NCBI GenBank assembly: GCA_963932145.1
Contig: OZ010588.1
Coordinates: 103,216,495-103,280,494, forward strand
From: Acanthosepion lycidas
Taxonomy: Eukaryota > Mollusca > Cephalopoda > Sepiida > Sepiidae
DNA: 64,000 bases
Reading direction: 5' to 3'
This document shows, in pieces, positions 22,788 to 34,597 of this stretch. A program made the translations under genes and the position numbers. Under the pieces are notes generated by a model that searched no databases, was not told where the DNA came from, and saw nothing but the letters and a program-made list of their open reading frames with translations. Position 1 is the first letter of the stretch. The number at the start of each line of letters is the position of its first letter.

Positions 22788-23928
22788 TAGGTATCGCCAT
22801 TGACTCGCTAAAAAAATTAGCATACCATACTGAAAAAAAATGCCCCAAACTAAAAAATAAAGTTTTATCATCAAAATCTTTGTTATTAATTAGAGAAATG
22901 ACCAAAGGGTTTATTGATTATTAAATATTTTTTTGATCTTTTTTAGAATTTACGAAATTTTGTCTAAATGTTTATATTAGTTAAAAGTAGAACTGCTTGG
23001 AGAAGTTCAATCAATTTTTTTTTATTTAGTAAAATAGAAACACCAGTTACCGAAAATCTACTTGGAATTGTAAAATGTCATAAAAATAAGACATTAGCTA
23101 CCCTACAAAAATTGCTCGTATAAGATGTATCATGAATTTAACCACCCACCTCTATTCTCATTTTTTTTTTTTTTTTTTTTTTAAATCTTATCCCATCAGG
23201 TATAGTAAAAACTATATTTACTAATCATAAATAGAAAATTTTATTGCAAATCAAACACCAATATTGTAAGAATTTAATTTTGTGGGAGGATTGGTAATAA
23301 ATATTCCAATTTTTGTAGATATGAGTGTTCCTGAACAACATTATCAGAAAGTAAGAACTATTGCTATACTAAATTTAAAGCCAAAGTATCTAAAATTCAA
23401 TAAATCATTAGTTTATGCATAATATTTTCATAAATTTTTAAGATTACTGAGTACTTAAAAATTACATTTAAAAAAGTGCTCACATTATATCCACCATAGA
23501 AAAACTTTAGATAAACCTTCATAGCATACAAGCTGCCAATATCTTTAATAAGCAGCTATTACTGTGTATAAAGAAAAAAAAGAAAAAGAAAAAAAGAAAT
23601 GCATTTCTGCATTATTTAAAGTAACTTTTGTTTCAAATCAAATTAAACTTTCAATCAGTGAAAATTCCGTAAATATAGTTTGAGAAGAATATTTAACTTT
23701 TAAAAGATTTTTAAATAAAGACAATTACATGACATATGACTAAAAATGTCGCAAATTTCAGCAACTTCAAAATGAAAACACCTTTCAGTCAATTTAAATT
23801 AGTTCTGAAAAAGCAAAACATTTTATTTGTAGGAAATATTAAAATTAATCTATTAGCTTGAAATTAAAACTAAAATAAAAATTTCAAGAAAGATTTTTCA
23901 TTTAAAATTCATTTTAAACCTTAGGGAT
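22788..23928. mobile_element. Foldback-type element, copy A (ends approximate)
   Basis: The left end is TAGGTATCGCC. The right portion matches the element segment seen before AGTGGAGGTACC at 40779, but its very end is eroded (CCTTAGGG near 23925). The compact duplication copy lacks this block. No open frame of note. Confidence 0.45.
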
Positions 23929-24449
23929 CATGAATCTGTGAAGGTAATTTATTACACACTTCATAATCATATTTTAAAAGAAAAAATTGTCAGTTGAAAG
24001 CACAGCATTATATTTCTGATAATGTATTGTGTTTTTAGGAAGGTAGATGGAAAAGAAGATGATGCTAGGCAAAGATTTGACAGAGCCTAAGTAGCAGTTG
24101 CTAGAATGAAAAGAAGGAGGAGGCAGCACCATAAAAATCAATAAAAGTCAGTCTGACAAAGATGAATAGGAGAGAAAGTGCCATCATTAAAAAGACAAAA
24201 ATGAGATTTCTAAATATGCATGCATGCATACATACATGCACACACAAAAACATCAGATTTTGAAATTAAACTGGAAAATCCCAATAAAAAAAAAAAACAA
24301 AAAAAAAACAAAAAACGATTATATTATAAAGAGGATTTCATTATTTGACAATAAATTTCTTATACAGACAAAAAGTAAACAAGCCATTCTAAATAATTAT
24401 CAGTATGACAAATCAATGCTTGCCATATGTAGGTTCAGGCCCTTTTGGA

Positions 24450-25680
24450 TAGGTATCTCCACTGAATTTTCGATACCTAACGTTTAAAATAAAAAAGGAT
24501 GAAGATTTTATTTTAGCTTTAATTGAAAGCTAAATGATTAAATTTACTATTTCCAGTAAGTAAAATTTTATGGTGTATTTCAAATAGAAATTATATAGAG
24601 TGGAACCTTAACTTTTTTGTCTGATTTCAGAAAATCTTACAAGCAACCATTTTCTTAATTTTAAGAAGTTTGCAAAAACGAAACAAAATTACCAGTTTTA
24701 AAAATCTTCCAAAAATAAAATATATTTCTAACATGTTATTTGAGTAAAATAAGCAAATTTAAAGTTAGATTAATCTGACTTTAAACAAACATTACTTACT
24801 TATAGCATAAAAAATTAATATACAAGTATTTTTTAATGACAGCCACCACCCACTTTTTACCTCTATTGAGTTCCAAGGTGATGACAGCTAAGATGGCTGA
24901 CCAGAATTAACATAATTTCATTTTTTTTTGTTGTTTTTATCTACCTAGTAATTTATTTTTACAAGTTAATATATTTTCAGCAATTATTTAATATTTTATT
25001 ACCTTAGTTATGTTTGAAGATGTTTTATGAAATTTAGGTTCCATTTGTAGGTTCTTAAGCTTAATAACTTAAAAAAGTTACTTAATTGAACTATGACCCA
25101 AACTATAATATATAAAATAAAAATATTTAGTGAGATAGTAATTAAAAAAAGTAAAGCTTAGTTTGAAATTTTGAAAGGATGATTTGAAAAGATGTTAATG
25201 ATGAAACAGAATTGAATAATGAAAGTGAAGGAATTGCAGAGTGCCAGACAACTCCCAAATAAGGTGACCTTTTAAAGGATAATATCATTTATGGCTTACC
25301 ATAGTTAGAAATTGGGAACATTTCTACACTAAGTTTTTCTTTTTAATTTTTAAAAAAATACTAGACATGGACGACTATGAGCTTTTCAATTTTTGATTTG
25401 TAAATGTAGTTTTCATTTAATATCAACTAACTGCCTTGAAGTAATGCAGAACTTTAAATGAATTTTTTAATATTATATATTATTTGATTAAAATTTTTAA
25501 AAAATGAAACAATTCTTGTAAAAATTCATTATTTATTGAAAAAAAATTTCTTCTTAAGAGAATAGTGTCCTTAATAAATCTTATGTATAAAAGCAATTAC
25601 AGGTTTTTCTAATTAAATAATAGTTTTCTTTCATTTTTTATTTTACAATTTAGGGTAGATTTTCGGTGAATGGGTTAACT
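24450..25680. mobile_element. Repeat block of the GGTACCT family (ends approximate)
   Basis: It begins TAGGTATCTCCACTGAATTT and continues with sequence similar to 28500-28620 and, inverted, to 40640-40779. Absent from the compact duplication copy. Its right boundary merges with the foldback element at 25681. An AAGATGGC string at 24889 has no gene near it. Confidence 0.4.
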
Positions 25681-27472
25681 TAGGTACCTCCATGAAATCG
25701 CTAAAAAAGCACATAGCATGACTAAAAAGACGCCAAACTTGACGAAAACTAAACTTTATTGTCTAAATGTTTATATTATTATTAAGAGAAAAGATAAACG
25801 TATTTTGGGGGTTTTTTTTTTTTTTTTACATTTTTTAATCATTCCTAGCACGCTCAAAATTTGTTAAAAAAAATCTTCTTGTTTTTTGAGTCAGCAAAAT
25901 TGACACATAAATCACGTCAACCATTTTTTTCCATTTTATAAAAGATAAAAATAAAAAAATCTCAGCTTGAAATTTTTAAAACTCAATCAATTTTTTCAAA
26001 ACTTATTTTAAGAAAATCAGAAATTATGTTTATTTAAAATATTTTGAAACAAGCATTACTTAGTTTCTCCGCTGAAAAGATGTAGTTTGAAAATAAATTG
26101 AAAATAAACAAAGCAGGTCATAACATTTCACATCACATGACAAGTGATGAATGACAATTTTATCACGTATTGACAGCTTACATAAGGATGAGTTTTTCTA
26201 CGGAAGGAGAGAAGAGAAATTATTTAGATTTGTCAACAAATTATTTACCTCATTATTTTTAAGAAAAACTTTCAGTGCTGTAATATTTTTTTGTACTTAG
26301 CTTTTTCACTTTTACATTACTGATACTGTCTGGGAAATATATTATAAAGAAATTAAAATAAAACTGTCGTGAGCGAGATTAAATTTAATAAGAAAGGTAT
26401 CTAATTAATTTATAGGTACCTTTCTTATGAAATTTTATCAAGTGTACATTAAATACTATAATTTTATGTACATTTATTACATTTTACTATTGTTATTTGT
26501 ATTTCCATTCATTATTGATTTTGATATTTCATTTATGGAAAAAATGTCATAACTGAGATTAATATAAAAAGAAGATCATATAAATTTCATAAGATGATAC
26601 TGATACTTGTAGGTACCCTTCTCAGTTGAAATTGAAAAATCAAATTAACTTCACACGTGTTTCACAAAAGTAAAGGCCTCAACAGTGGAGAATAATGCTT
26701 AACTCAAATAATTGTATTCTGGTTGGTCTTCCGTACTTTATAATTACAGCCCGATTATAAACACAAAATTAGATTTCTTAATTACTGCGGATCTTCTAAT
26801 TAGTCAAAATGATACAAATTACAACGTGCTAAAAAAAAAAAAAAAAAAAAAAAAAATACTATCTAATAAGGACACTTAGGGAACCTGATGCAGTTTTTAA
26901 CTAATTTTATAATATTTTAACAACTCAAATATAAAAATCTATTATAATTAAAGAAATAACAAATAATTCATGTTACATTGAAAAAATTTTTTACTTTCAG
27001 AAAATATTGTCCATATTCACAAAAACAGCTAAAAGCAAATAAAAGCATTTGAAATTAAATAATATATTTGTTTTATTGAGTTTTGTATCAAATAAATCAA
27101 ATACATTATTTAATTTCAAATGCTTTTAGTTGTTTTATGAATATGGACAATATTTTCTGAAAGCAAAAAATTTTTTTCAATGAAAAATGAATTTTTAATA
27201 CAATTATTTGTAATTTCTTTACTTATAATAGATTTTTACATTTAAGTATTATAAAATTTTTACATTTAAGTATTATAAAATTTTTCTTCGAAGAAAGTAA
27301 GCAAAAGTTTTTTTTCAAAATATATTAAATAATCTTTAAATTTGATAATTCTCGTCAAATAAATTTTTAAAAACGTATAGTTGATTTTTGGCTAGAATTT
27401 TATCTTAGTTTACAACATTTTAAAAAAATGGCTGACATCGAGGTTTTTTTTTTTTAATAGTAATTTCGCTGA

Positions 27473-27506
<34 letters not shown>

Positions 27507-27664
27507 TTTTTTAGACATGATAAGAATGAGTAAAAAATTAAAAAAAAAATAATTAAAAAGATACTTTGGTATTTCTTCTTAACCAGAAAAAAATTTTTTT
27601 CATCAAAATGTCATTCGTTCTTGTCATTCTATGCTCTTTTTACTGATTTTCATGGAGGTACCTA
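25681..27664. mobile_element. Foldback element, copy B (about 2 kb)
   Basis: The left end TAGGTACCTCCATGAAAT is matched by its inverse at the right end (ATTTTCATGGAGGTACCTA). Inside, arms at about 26925-27080 and 27095-27245 form a large near-perfect palindrome. No protein is encoded. It resembles a non-autonomous foldback or MITE-like DNA element. Confidence 0.65.
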
Positions 27665-28478
27665 ACATATCAAGAAAAAAATCGGGACAATGCCTTAATA
27701 ATGTAGGATACAATGTGGTGCAGAAGAAACTGATCGGTAGGACACACACTAAAGCGGCACCGAGAAAATATCTATGCATTTTCTTGGTGGTCACCTGATG
27801 CGTATCAAGGGAGGTAATTAATAATGGAAAGCAATAATATTTCAATGATAAACAAAGCCATTTACTTGTTTACACAAATAAGCTTGCCAATTTTTGCAGT
27901 TGCTACATAAATCCGGATTTTATACCCTAAATATTCAAGTTAATTTTTCTGTAAAGAACCAAAGTACGTTTGACTTAAACATTTATCCGTTTTATTTTTT
28001 GCTTTTGTTTTATTTATATTTTCTTCGATCTAAAAATGACATTTTAAAATTTTATGTTAAAAACAAAAAGGAATTAAAAACAAAAAAACTATAGGAACAA
28101 AAGAACAATAATGAAAATTGAAAGAAAAAAAAAAAAAAAAATATTGTTGACGGGATAATTTACCTGAATATATTTCCAACAAGCAAGCACTTAAAACAAT
28201 TAACGAAGTAATAAAATTGAAAAAAAAAAAAAAAAAATTTATTTTTAGGATTTTAATCAAATTCTGAAATCCTGAGCAAGATAACTTTTTTTCTGGGTGG
28301 AAGTGAAGATTATCATTTTTAGCAGTATGAGCAATTCTTGACAATTGAATAAGCCAACCAACTTTCATATACAATTTGTTATTAAATCAGTATCCAGAGA
28401 TTCATAATAGAAAAAATAAACCTGCGGCAAATAAGAGAATTTCAGTGTTTCATCAAATGATTCTTTTCAATTGCCGTA
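27665..28478. other. Duplicated spacer, no exon
   Basis: From 27766 on it parallels 17141-17880, including the altered E-box CACCTG. The small minus frames at 27624-27845 and 28057-28374 are low-complexity. Confidence 0.5.
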
Positions 28479-29579
28479 TAGGTACCTTCACTCAGTTTCC
28501 ATACTTTGGTTTAAAATTAAATTTTAAAAATCAAAAAGCATTCTTGAAGCTAAATGATTACATTTAATTACTATTCCCAGTAAGTAAAGAAAATACTGTT
28601 GCATTTCAAACAGAAATTATCTGATATGAACAAAATAAAATAACAGAAATGGATTTTCAAAACAAACACTAGGTCGATTACGTGCCTGTCAAAACCTCGT
28701 AAATCATTTGAAGTGTTGACACATTGTTAAGGAGACCTTGATACATAATTTAAGAAAATGATGGGTGAGCGCTTAAAATTTTTTATTTAAGTACTCAGTA
28801 ATTTTAATGTTGGAAAAGGTTCACCGCAATCTAATTTTAGGAAAGTTGAATTTAAATTTATTTACTCTAGTCATCGCTCACATATGGTCACCATACTTAA
28901 AAAAAAAAAAAAAAAAAAAAATAATTTAAAAATATTGGGGGCAAAAGACTTAATGAACTTTTCAATTTTTGTTTTGTAAATGAAATTTACACGTAACGAT
29001 TTTATATTTAAAAAATGAAAACAATTGTAAAAATTTATTATTCATAAAATAAGACAATTGACCTCAAATTTTACAAAAGCAATTAAAAGCTTTTCTAATT
29101 TTAGTTTTTTTTACAATTCAGAAAAGATTTTTGGTAACTGGATTGTTTCACAAAAAAAAAAAAAAAAAAAAAAATCATGGATTTTTATTATCCAAGGAGC
29201 CCTGTTTTTAAGTTAATAAAACAAATTTTTTCCCTAAAAATTAAATTTCTTGAAATTTCATGTTAAAAAAAAAAAAAAAAGAGAGAATATGAATATGTAC
29301 TGAAAATTGTATTGGAATCAGACAATTATTTGATTTTTACAAGAATTTCCAAATCAATGTTTTTCACTAGAAAAACGAAAAAACAATATCGTAGGCTGCT
29401 AAACGTAAACTAAACAAAAAATTTTTTAACCAAAATTTCGAACGTGATTTAAAAGAAAAAAAAACCCCAAAAACTTTTGGTCTTTCCTCATAAACATTTT
29501 GATTTGATGATAAAACTAAATTTGGGGCCTTTTTTTCATCATGCTATATAGCTATACTTCTTTTCAGTGGCTGTACCTA
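28479..29579. mobile_element. Foldback-family element, copy C, with paralogous empty site
   Basis: The left end is TAGGTACCTTCACT and the right end AGTGGCTGTACCTA. The compact duplication copy shows the empty site at about 17881-17887 (CAATTGTCGCAAAAGTATTT), so the insertion borders are well defined. About 1.1 kb, with no coding frame. Confidence 0.7.
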
Positions 29580-29743
29580 CATAAAAGTATTTGAAACATT
29601 TCAAGTATAAAATGTTCACTTTCTCCAGTCATTTTAAAAACATTAAAGTAACAACAGGTTCCCAAAGAAGTGTTCGTTATTTTAAATAACTGAAACAATT
29701 TTTTTAACTTCCTGAAAAGTGACATTTTTAACTTATTTCCTAC

Positions 29744-30140
29744 CTTGTATCTGTGACAGACCTTTGTTGCCGAGAGATCCAATCGCTTACATCCGTAGCG
29801 CAGTTTTCATTAACAACATGATCATCACCACAACTATGTGTTTTATCATCGTCATTCCGGTTTTTAGCCTTGGGGCGGAGTATTGTCGGTACGGCAGTGT
29901 TTAACAAATGGTATCTATTTGATAGACCAAGTTTAATTCTATTTAAACTGGCCGGATGAAACATATCAATAGTGAAATGATCACTACACAAAAAACTACA
30001 AAAGACAGACCCTTAAAATTAAGTTGAATATGTCGCACAAAATTAATCCAGATTTCCTTATAAAAAGGTTCCGGGGGAAATCTGTGGTGGCTAATTCCAT
30101 CCCATTTAGATTTGCTACATCCTTTCAGAATACATCTGGT
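29744..30140 (-). pseudogene. Broken duplicate of the THAP exon at 18079-18495
   Basis: Seen: the start (MVTRCILKGCSKSK) and much of the THAP frame are retained. A one-base deletion near 30000-30005 (CTACAAAAGACAGACCC against CTACAAAACGAGGGACCC) throws the frame just before the third zinc ligand. The 3' end has lost 10 bases before the donor (GATACAAG|GTAGGA), which also breaks the phase-0 junction. The middle part is still readable in another frame (CSDHFTIDMFHPASLN, AVPTILRPK). The CRE seen upstream of the intact copy is also missing. Inferred: a dead variable exon. Confidence 0.85.
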
Positions 30141-31143
30141 CACTATCACAACACAAAAATAATCAGAAAAGCACAAATTGTAGGAATAAATAAATTATAC
30201 ATTTAAGAACAAGGTAACAAAACTTACTTATGCCATAAAGATTTACATCATACAAGTAACAATATGAATTCATTGTGGACCTAAAATACATTTAAACTTC
30301 GATTGCAAATTTGTATAATAAATAAAATTTTAGTTTTAATTCCAAGATACTAAATTAAATTTACTACTTCAAGTAAAGAAATACAAATTTAAATTAATTG
30401 GAATTATTTTTCTGATTATGAATAAAATCTATAGAATCATTCATATTGACATGGTTGTCAACACAACATAATTCTCTTTATTAAAAATATCTTTCAAAAA
30501 TCAAATACATTTTCCTGAAATGTTATTTGAGAAAAATTAGATTTCATCTTTACTTTAATTAATCTGAATTGAAAGAAATAACTCCTAATTTAAAACAAAT
30601 ATTTTTTTACGTAGAGGTTATTTATCAACTGCAAGATTTTGGGGAAATTTATCTAAAGATAATTCAAATTGCAATAGAATGATTAATACAATCTAAACAC
30701 TATTATATAATTGTTTTTCTTATGTGTATGGATGTCAATATTTACAAAAATCAGCATGTTTCCATACATTCAAAAGTCTTTTATTAAAATATGAGAATGC
30801 AAAATTGTAAACTTTTTCCATTTATAATTAGTAAATAGAATTTTTATTTAATAATATTTGACTGCTACAAATTAACACAATTTTAAGATGTGAAGGTTTA
30901 CATTGGGGGAGGGGGAGAAATGAAATCAATTCTTATAATTTTTTTCCCCTCTTGAAGACGATGGTGTCCACACCACAATGCATCCTATTCATCTCTAATT
31001 CAATAATGTCTTGTTTTCTTGCATTTTTTATTTTACGATTCAGAGCAGATTTTCTCTAACCATCTAAGGTCCATTTTTGACCCCAAATGTTGATTTAAAT
31101 TTTCTGCCCACTTGTACATATAACTAATATAAGCAGGGGATAG

Positions 31144-31154
<11 letters not shown>

Positions 31155-31189
<35 letters not shown>
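31155..31189. repeat. (TA)n microsatellite
   Basis: About 35 bases of TA next to a short GT run, between the two dead THAP copies. Confidence 0.95.
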
Positions 31190-31194
<5 letters not shown>

Positions 31195-31344
31195 AAGATT
31201 TCTCTCTAAAAAAAAAAAAAAGTTTTAAAATAATTATTTCTGCTTACTTTTTTAGTGATCTTAAAAAGAAACAAAGTAAAACACAAACGAATTTCATTTT
31301 CCTCAAAATTCGACATTTTTTGTTGTTGAATTTTGAACAAAACT

Positions 31345-31682
31345 TGAAATAAAAAAACTCGTATCTGAATTATTTGGTAGGGAGAATGGCAATTGTTTTT
31401 TTCACAATATTTCCTTTTCTGATGCTTGGATTGAAGAGTGGGCGAAGGGAAAAGACTGGGTACAAAGTCAACATTGGCCACATTCGGTATTGGATAGCCA
31501 CTATGGAAATGGAGGCCACAGATGCGATTGTTGTCCGTTGCCGTCCAATTTTCTTTATTAATAGCTTCGACCCAAAGGCGTCGGTGGTGTGAATTACGAG
31601 GGAAACGATGTAGACGAATACCACGAGCCGAATTGGCCTTAGTGGCTAGCATCGTACAACCAACAACCACACAAGTGCGCAT
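31345..31682 (-). pseudogene. Broken duplicate of the THAP exon at 19123-19455
   Basis: Seen: the THAP core is intact at protein level (MRTCVVVGCTMLATKANSAR, ICGLHFHSGYP, FVPSLFPSP). After KHQKRKYC the frame shifts relative to the parent, and the donor GAT|GTGAGT has become GATACGAGT, so the GT is gone. Without a donor the frame reads on into AT-rich sequence to a stop near 31206. The E-box promoter is missing too: the sequence upstream diverges right where CACGTG would be. It might yield a free THAP-only peptide if transcribed, but a dead exon is more likely. Confidence 0.8.
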
Positions 31683-31768
31683 TAGGAATATTATTTAAAA
31701 AGAAAAGTGTTCTTCGTAAACTACAATGGTAAAAATACGGGCCACAGTGTCGTAATTGATTGCACATG

Positions 31769-32288
31769 CCCTACAGGTTTTCCGGTTGCGAGAAGTGACT
31801 TTTCTGCTCATAAAATTTAATCTTGTTTAATTTACTAAAAAAGCAAATAGATAGTAAAGCTGACACGCACATAGTCGTGATAGTAAATTCCTAATTCTTG
31901 TGAGATTAAAAAACAAAACAAAAAAAAAAACGCATCAGCCATTATAAGAGAAAAAAAAATCCGATCACATCAAATGGAAAATAAAATTAATCTATTATTG
32001 TTCACTATTCAGGTTATTTTGTTGTGTTTTCGAACATTCTGCTTTGATTGTGAGTCTCGTTCAAATCAACTTTTTCCGATGTTTTTTTTTTTTTTTAACA
32101 CTTAGATAGATAGAAAAATATACGATTTTTATTGAAATTTATTGAAAATCCCCAGTTTCCTAAGTAAATGCTTTAGGAAAATCATTGACGGATGAAGATG
32201 GGTATAAAAATTGCAAATTTGAATAAGAAATACGTGGAACTGGAATGCAAAAACAAAAATGTATTATTATTATTAATTAACTTATTAC
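31769..32288. other. Spacer, no exon
   Basis: AT-rich with poly-A and poly-T runs. The plus-strand frame at 32192-32437 is antisense to, and partly overlaps, the next exon. Confidence 0.5.
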
Positions 32289-32786
32289 CGAGGAAGATTG
32301 TCCCGCTGAAGAATCTATTAGTTGTTGAATTTCTTGTTGTTGTTGTGCTGTTAAACTGGATACAGTCACGTGAGTATAATCATCAGTATGAGCAGCGCTA
32401 TTACTACTACTACTACTACCACCACCACGATTATTAGCCATAGTGGCGTTTAAATGAGTTGGCCACCTGGGTTTCTGGCGACCCCTCGTTCGAGTGGGAT
32501 TAAACAATCCCGGTGGCAGAATAGATGGCACAGCACCCTTGACCAAGTCTAACTTACGTCGAAATCCAGCCCGCCATTGTACGAAACCGACAAAATCGTC
32601 CGGGGCAACGAAATGGGCTCCGCAAATAACAGACAAACCACTTCGCCCTCCTCGCCAGTCGGAACGAGTGAGGGAGACAAAATTATCCCATTTTTTCTTT
32701 AAATGAGGGTCAGCCGGAAAGGTATGAACACTGACATCGCTCTGATTGGTATTGGTGCAGCCACCCAGAACACATCTTTTTACCAT
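32289..32786 (-). CDS. Variable exon: complete THAP domain with Ser/Gln-rich tail
   Basis: Seen: the ATG is at 32786 (MVKRCVLGGC) and 166 codons end at the donor TCCTCG|GTAATA in phase 0 (..GQSSS). Zinc ligands are C5, C10, C55 and H58 (VICGAHF). The core has VHTFPADP, W33, W44, and the GAVPSILPPG box. The tail carries a basic patch (RGRQKPRWP), a Ser run, and Gln runs (TAQQQQEIQQL). This coding sequence is clearly richer in G+C than its surroundings. An AGACGTCAC element 107-115 bases upstream resembles a CRE. Inferred: first exon of the BTB gene, and the only intact THAP exon between 19.5 and 47 kb. Confidence 0.92.
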
Positions 32787-33772
32787 TGTGGCTTAAAATG
32801 AAGAATGGCGATAGTTCTTCTGTCTTCTTCCTTTTCAGCCACAGTGGTAAGATAATGCAGAAGCAGTTCCGTTCTACAACTAGCGTCATAAAGACGTCAC
32901 TTCCGCGAAAGCCGTGCCACTTTTAATTCAACGCACAACTATCATCCGCTACCTTAATACTTTCATCATTCAACCAACATACATAGTTTATATACCAGAG
33001 TGGCTTTGTCCAAAAGTGCTAAAATAAGGGGGGTGATATAAAAACTAGACATGGTTTAAATCTAGAATTGGAACAATGGGCAAAAAAATCTTTAATTTTG
33101 CTGTACACAATTTTTTATTTCATATACCAAAACACTAAGTCTTCAAAGAAATAATCTGATGATAAAAATGAAAACCTGGGGTTTAAAAATTTGTTCAATG
33201 TTAACAAGAAACTGAGAAATTAAGAGGCAAAAAATTAAGAGGCAAAAAAAAAAAAAAAAATTGTGTGGCATAAAAATGCTGAAAATTAATTCCTTTTAGT
33301 TTTGTATATTTGTAGAGAAGGAAGAAAACATAACCAGGAGTAAAAAGAATACATTTTCTAATAGATTCCCTGATATTTTGCTAGTTAATAAAAAATAAAA
33401 TGCTTGTACTAGGAATCTACGACTGAAAATTATTTCTCCAGTTAAATGTTCATTTCAAAGCAAATGGCTTTTTCCAATCAATAATTGGGGTGAAGAACAT
33501 AAAACCAAAATTTTTCTTTCCGTGAGAAAATATTAGGTTGGTGCAAAAATAATGCCGTTTTTTTGTTAAAAATACGTCAAAAACCGACATTATTTTTGCA
33601 CCAACCTAATACATACAAAAATAAATATGGGGGGGGGGGAGATAGAGAGAGAGGAAAAAAAAAAAAAAAAAAAAAAAAGCCCTGAAATGTGAAAAATTGA
33701 CTTTTTTTTTTTTGGTAACTCCTTTCCAATATTTATATCGGTAAAGAAATTTATACTAATTATTTTACTTAC
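32787..33772. other. Spacer with promoter region and a MITE
   Basis: From 32790 to 32960 a more GC-rich promoter-like stretch holds GACGTCAC. The rest is AT-rich intron with a mariner-type MITE at 33533-33609. Confidence 0.5.
33533..33609. mobile_element. Mariner-type MITE (77 bp, TA target duplication)
   Basis: The same terminal repeat as the element at 21177 (TTAGGTTGGTGCAAAAATAA), flanked by TA. It is a deletion variant with a shorter middle. Confidence 0.9.
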
Positions 33773-33868
33773 TTCAGCATAACCAGCTGTGGACTGTAAC
33801 ATGTTCATCGGTCTGACAGGTAAGGGATCCGGGTGCTCCCTGGTGGGGCCATTGCCTCCAACAAAATG
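33773..33868 (-). CDS. Shared internal exon: C-terminal half of PFPKP-type THAP domains
   Basis: Seen: the acceptor TTGTCTCTTTCAG precedes CATTTTGTT, and the donor is GCTGAA|GTAAGT. It is 96 nt, 32 codons, phase 0 at both ends. The product is HFVGGNGPTREHPDPLPVRP followed by MNMLQSTAGYAE. Known: PFPKP-type THAP domains continue after the third Cys as C-x2-H-F-V-G-x-N-G-P-T. Four upstream exons (47301, 54470, 57829, 59535) end exactly at C-S-K in phase 0. Splicing any of them here restores C-x2-H and the HFVGGNGPT motif. Inferred: one shared exon completes several alternative THAP first exons, then splices to constant exon 1. There is no start codon near its 5' end, so it cannot act as a first exon. 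Confidence 0.88.
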
Positions 33869-34204
33869 CTGAAAGAGACAAAAAGTGACATTATGGCATT
33901 TCCCTGCCTTTTTAGGGTTTTTTTCCCCCATACAAAAGTAAAATAAAGCTTTTTAATCGAGCAAAAGGAAAAAAAATATGATCTCTTGCATGAAATAATA
34001 AATCGACGTTTCAGCGGAGACATTTAAGCGCGGCGATAAATATTGTGCGACATTTCAGCGGAAGGATTAACGTCACAGACATGAAAACATTTTTGTAAAC
34101 AAATCGCACTTTCTCGTGCAATTTTACAGTGTGCATACATACACAAATTCTCAAAGTAAATACTGAAAAATGCTCTTTTGCAATAAATAAAACTATGCAC
34201 GTAC
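33869..34204. other. Spacer between the shared half-THAP exon and the FLYWCH exon
   Basis: About 335 bases with no coding support. It begins with the acceptor of the shared exon. The minus frame at 34024-34206 has no domain. Confidence 0.5.
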
Positions 34205-34597
34205 ACCTCTTGGGGAGGGTTGATGTTCGCTAGTAAATTTACGCTTTCTCTGCACTATTTTTTGCAGCGAACGATATTTTGGTAGTTTAGCCACAGCTTC
34301 TTGTGACAAATTACTTTGTGTCTCTTGTATTATTTGTCTAGAGAGGTCATGAGATGCAGCAGCTTTCTCTCTCAACTTTGATACACATATTCTTCCTTCT
34401 TGCAAAGCAGGATCTGGAGTATGATTGTGGTCAGCAACATGATCAGCTTCATTTCCACTAACATGAATGCGCCCCTTACATTTGCCACCGACACATCGCC
34501 ATGATTGTTTCCCTGATTTTAGCACGGACTCTAATCTGTAAAAATAGCCATTTAGTGCAATCTGTGGCTTTTTTTTTTGCGATGTAAACCGCTCCAT
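34205..34597 (-). CDS. Variable exon: FLYWCH-type zinc finger
   Basis: Seen: the ATG is at 34597 (MERFTSQKKK). The FLYWCH-type core runs LNGYFYRLES, SWRCVGGKCKGRI, DHNHTPDP: C-x5-C then H-x-H, with the conserved W before the first Cys and the KGR after the second. A basic, helical tail follows (KLREKAAASHDL, IVQRKRKFTSEHQ). Two donors overlap at its end. GGT|GTACGT gives 131 codons in phase 0 and is chosen because every other variable exon is phase 0. GAG|GTGTAC would give phase 1. Known: FLYWCH fingers occur in Mod(mdg4) isoforms, which are also BTB proteins, and are related to MULE-type transposase zinc domains. That parallel supports a chromatin or transcription role. Confidence 0.85.

Larger units (their letters stand above)
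22525..31768. repeat. Segmental duplication, expanded copy
   Basis: Colinear with 16130-19545 but about 9.2 kb instead of 3.4 kb, because repeat elements were inserted at about 22788-23928, 24450-27664 and 28479-29579. Both THAP exons in this copy are broken. The stretches between insertions align by eye at high identity with the compact copy. Confidence 0.7.

Noticed and set aside
26925..27245. Large palindrome considered as a CRISPR-like or hairpin RNA gene
   Set aside because: It is a single inverted repeat with no spacer array, sitting inside a foldback element; best explained by that element.
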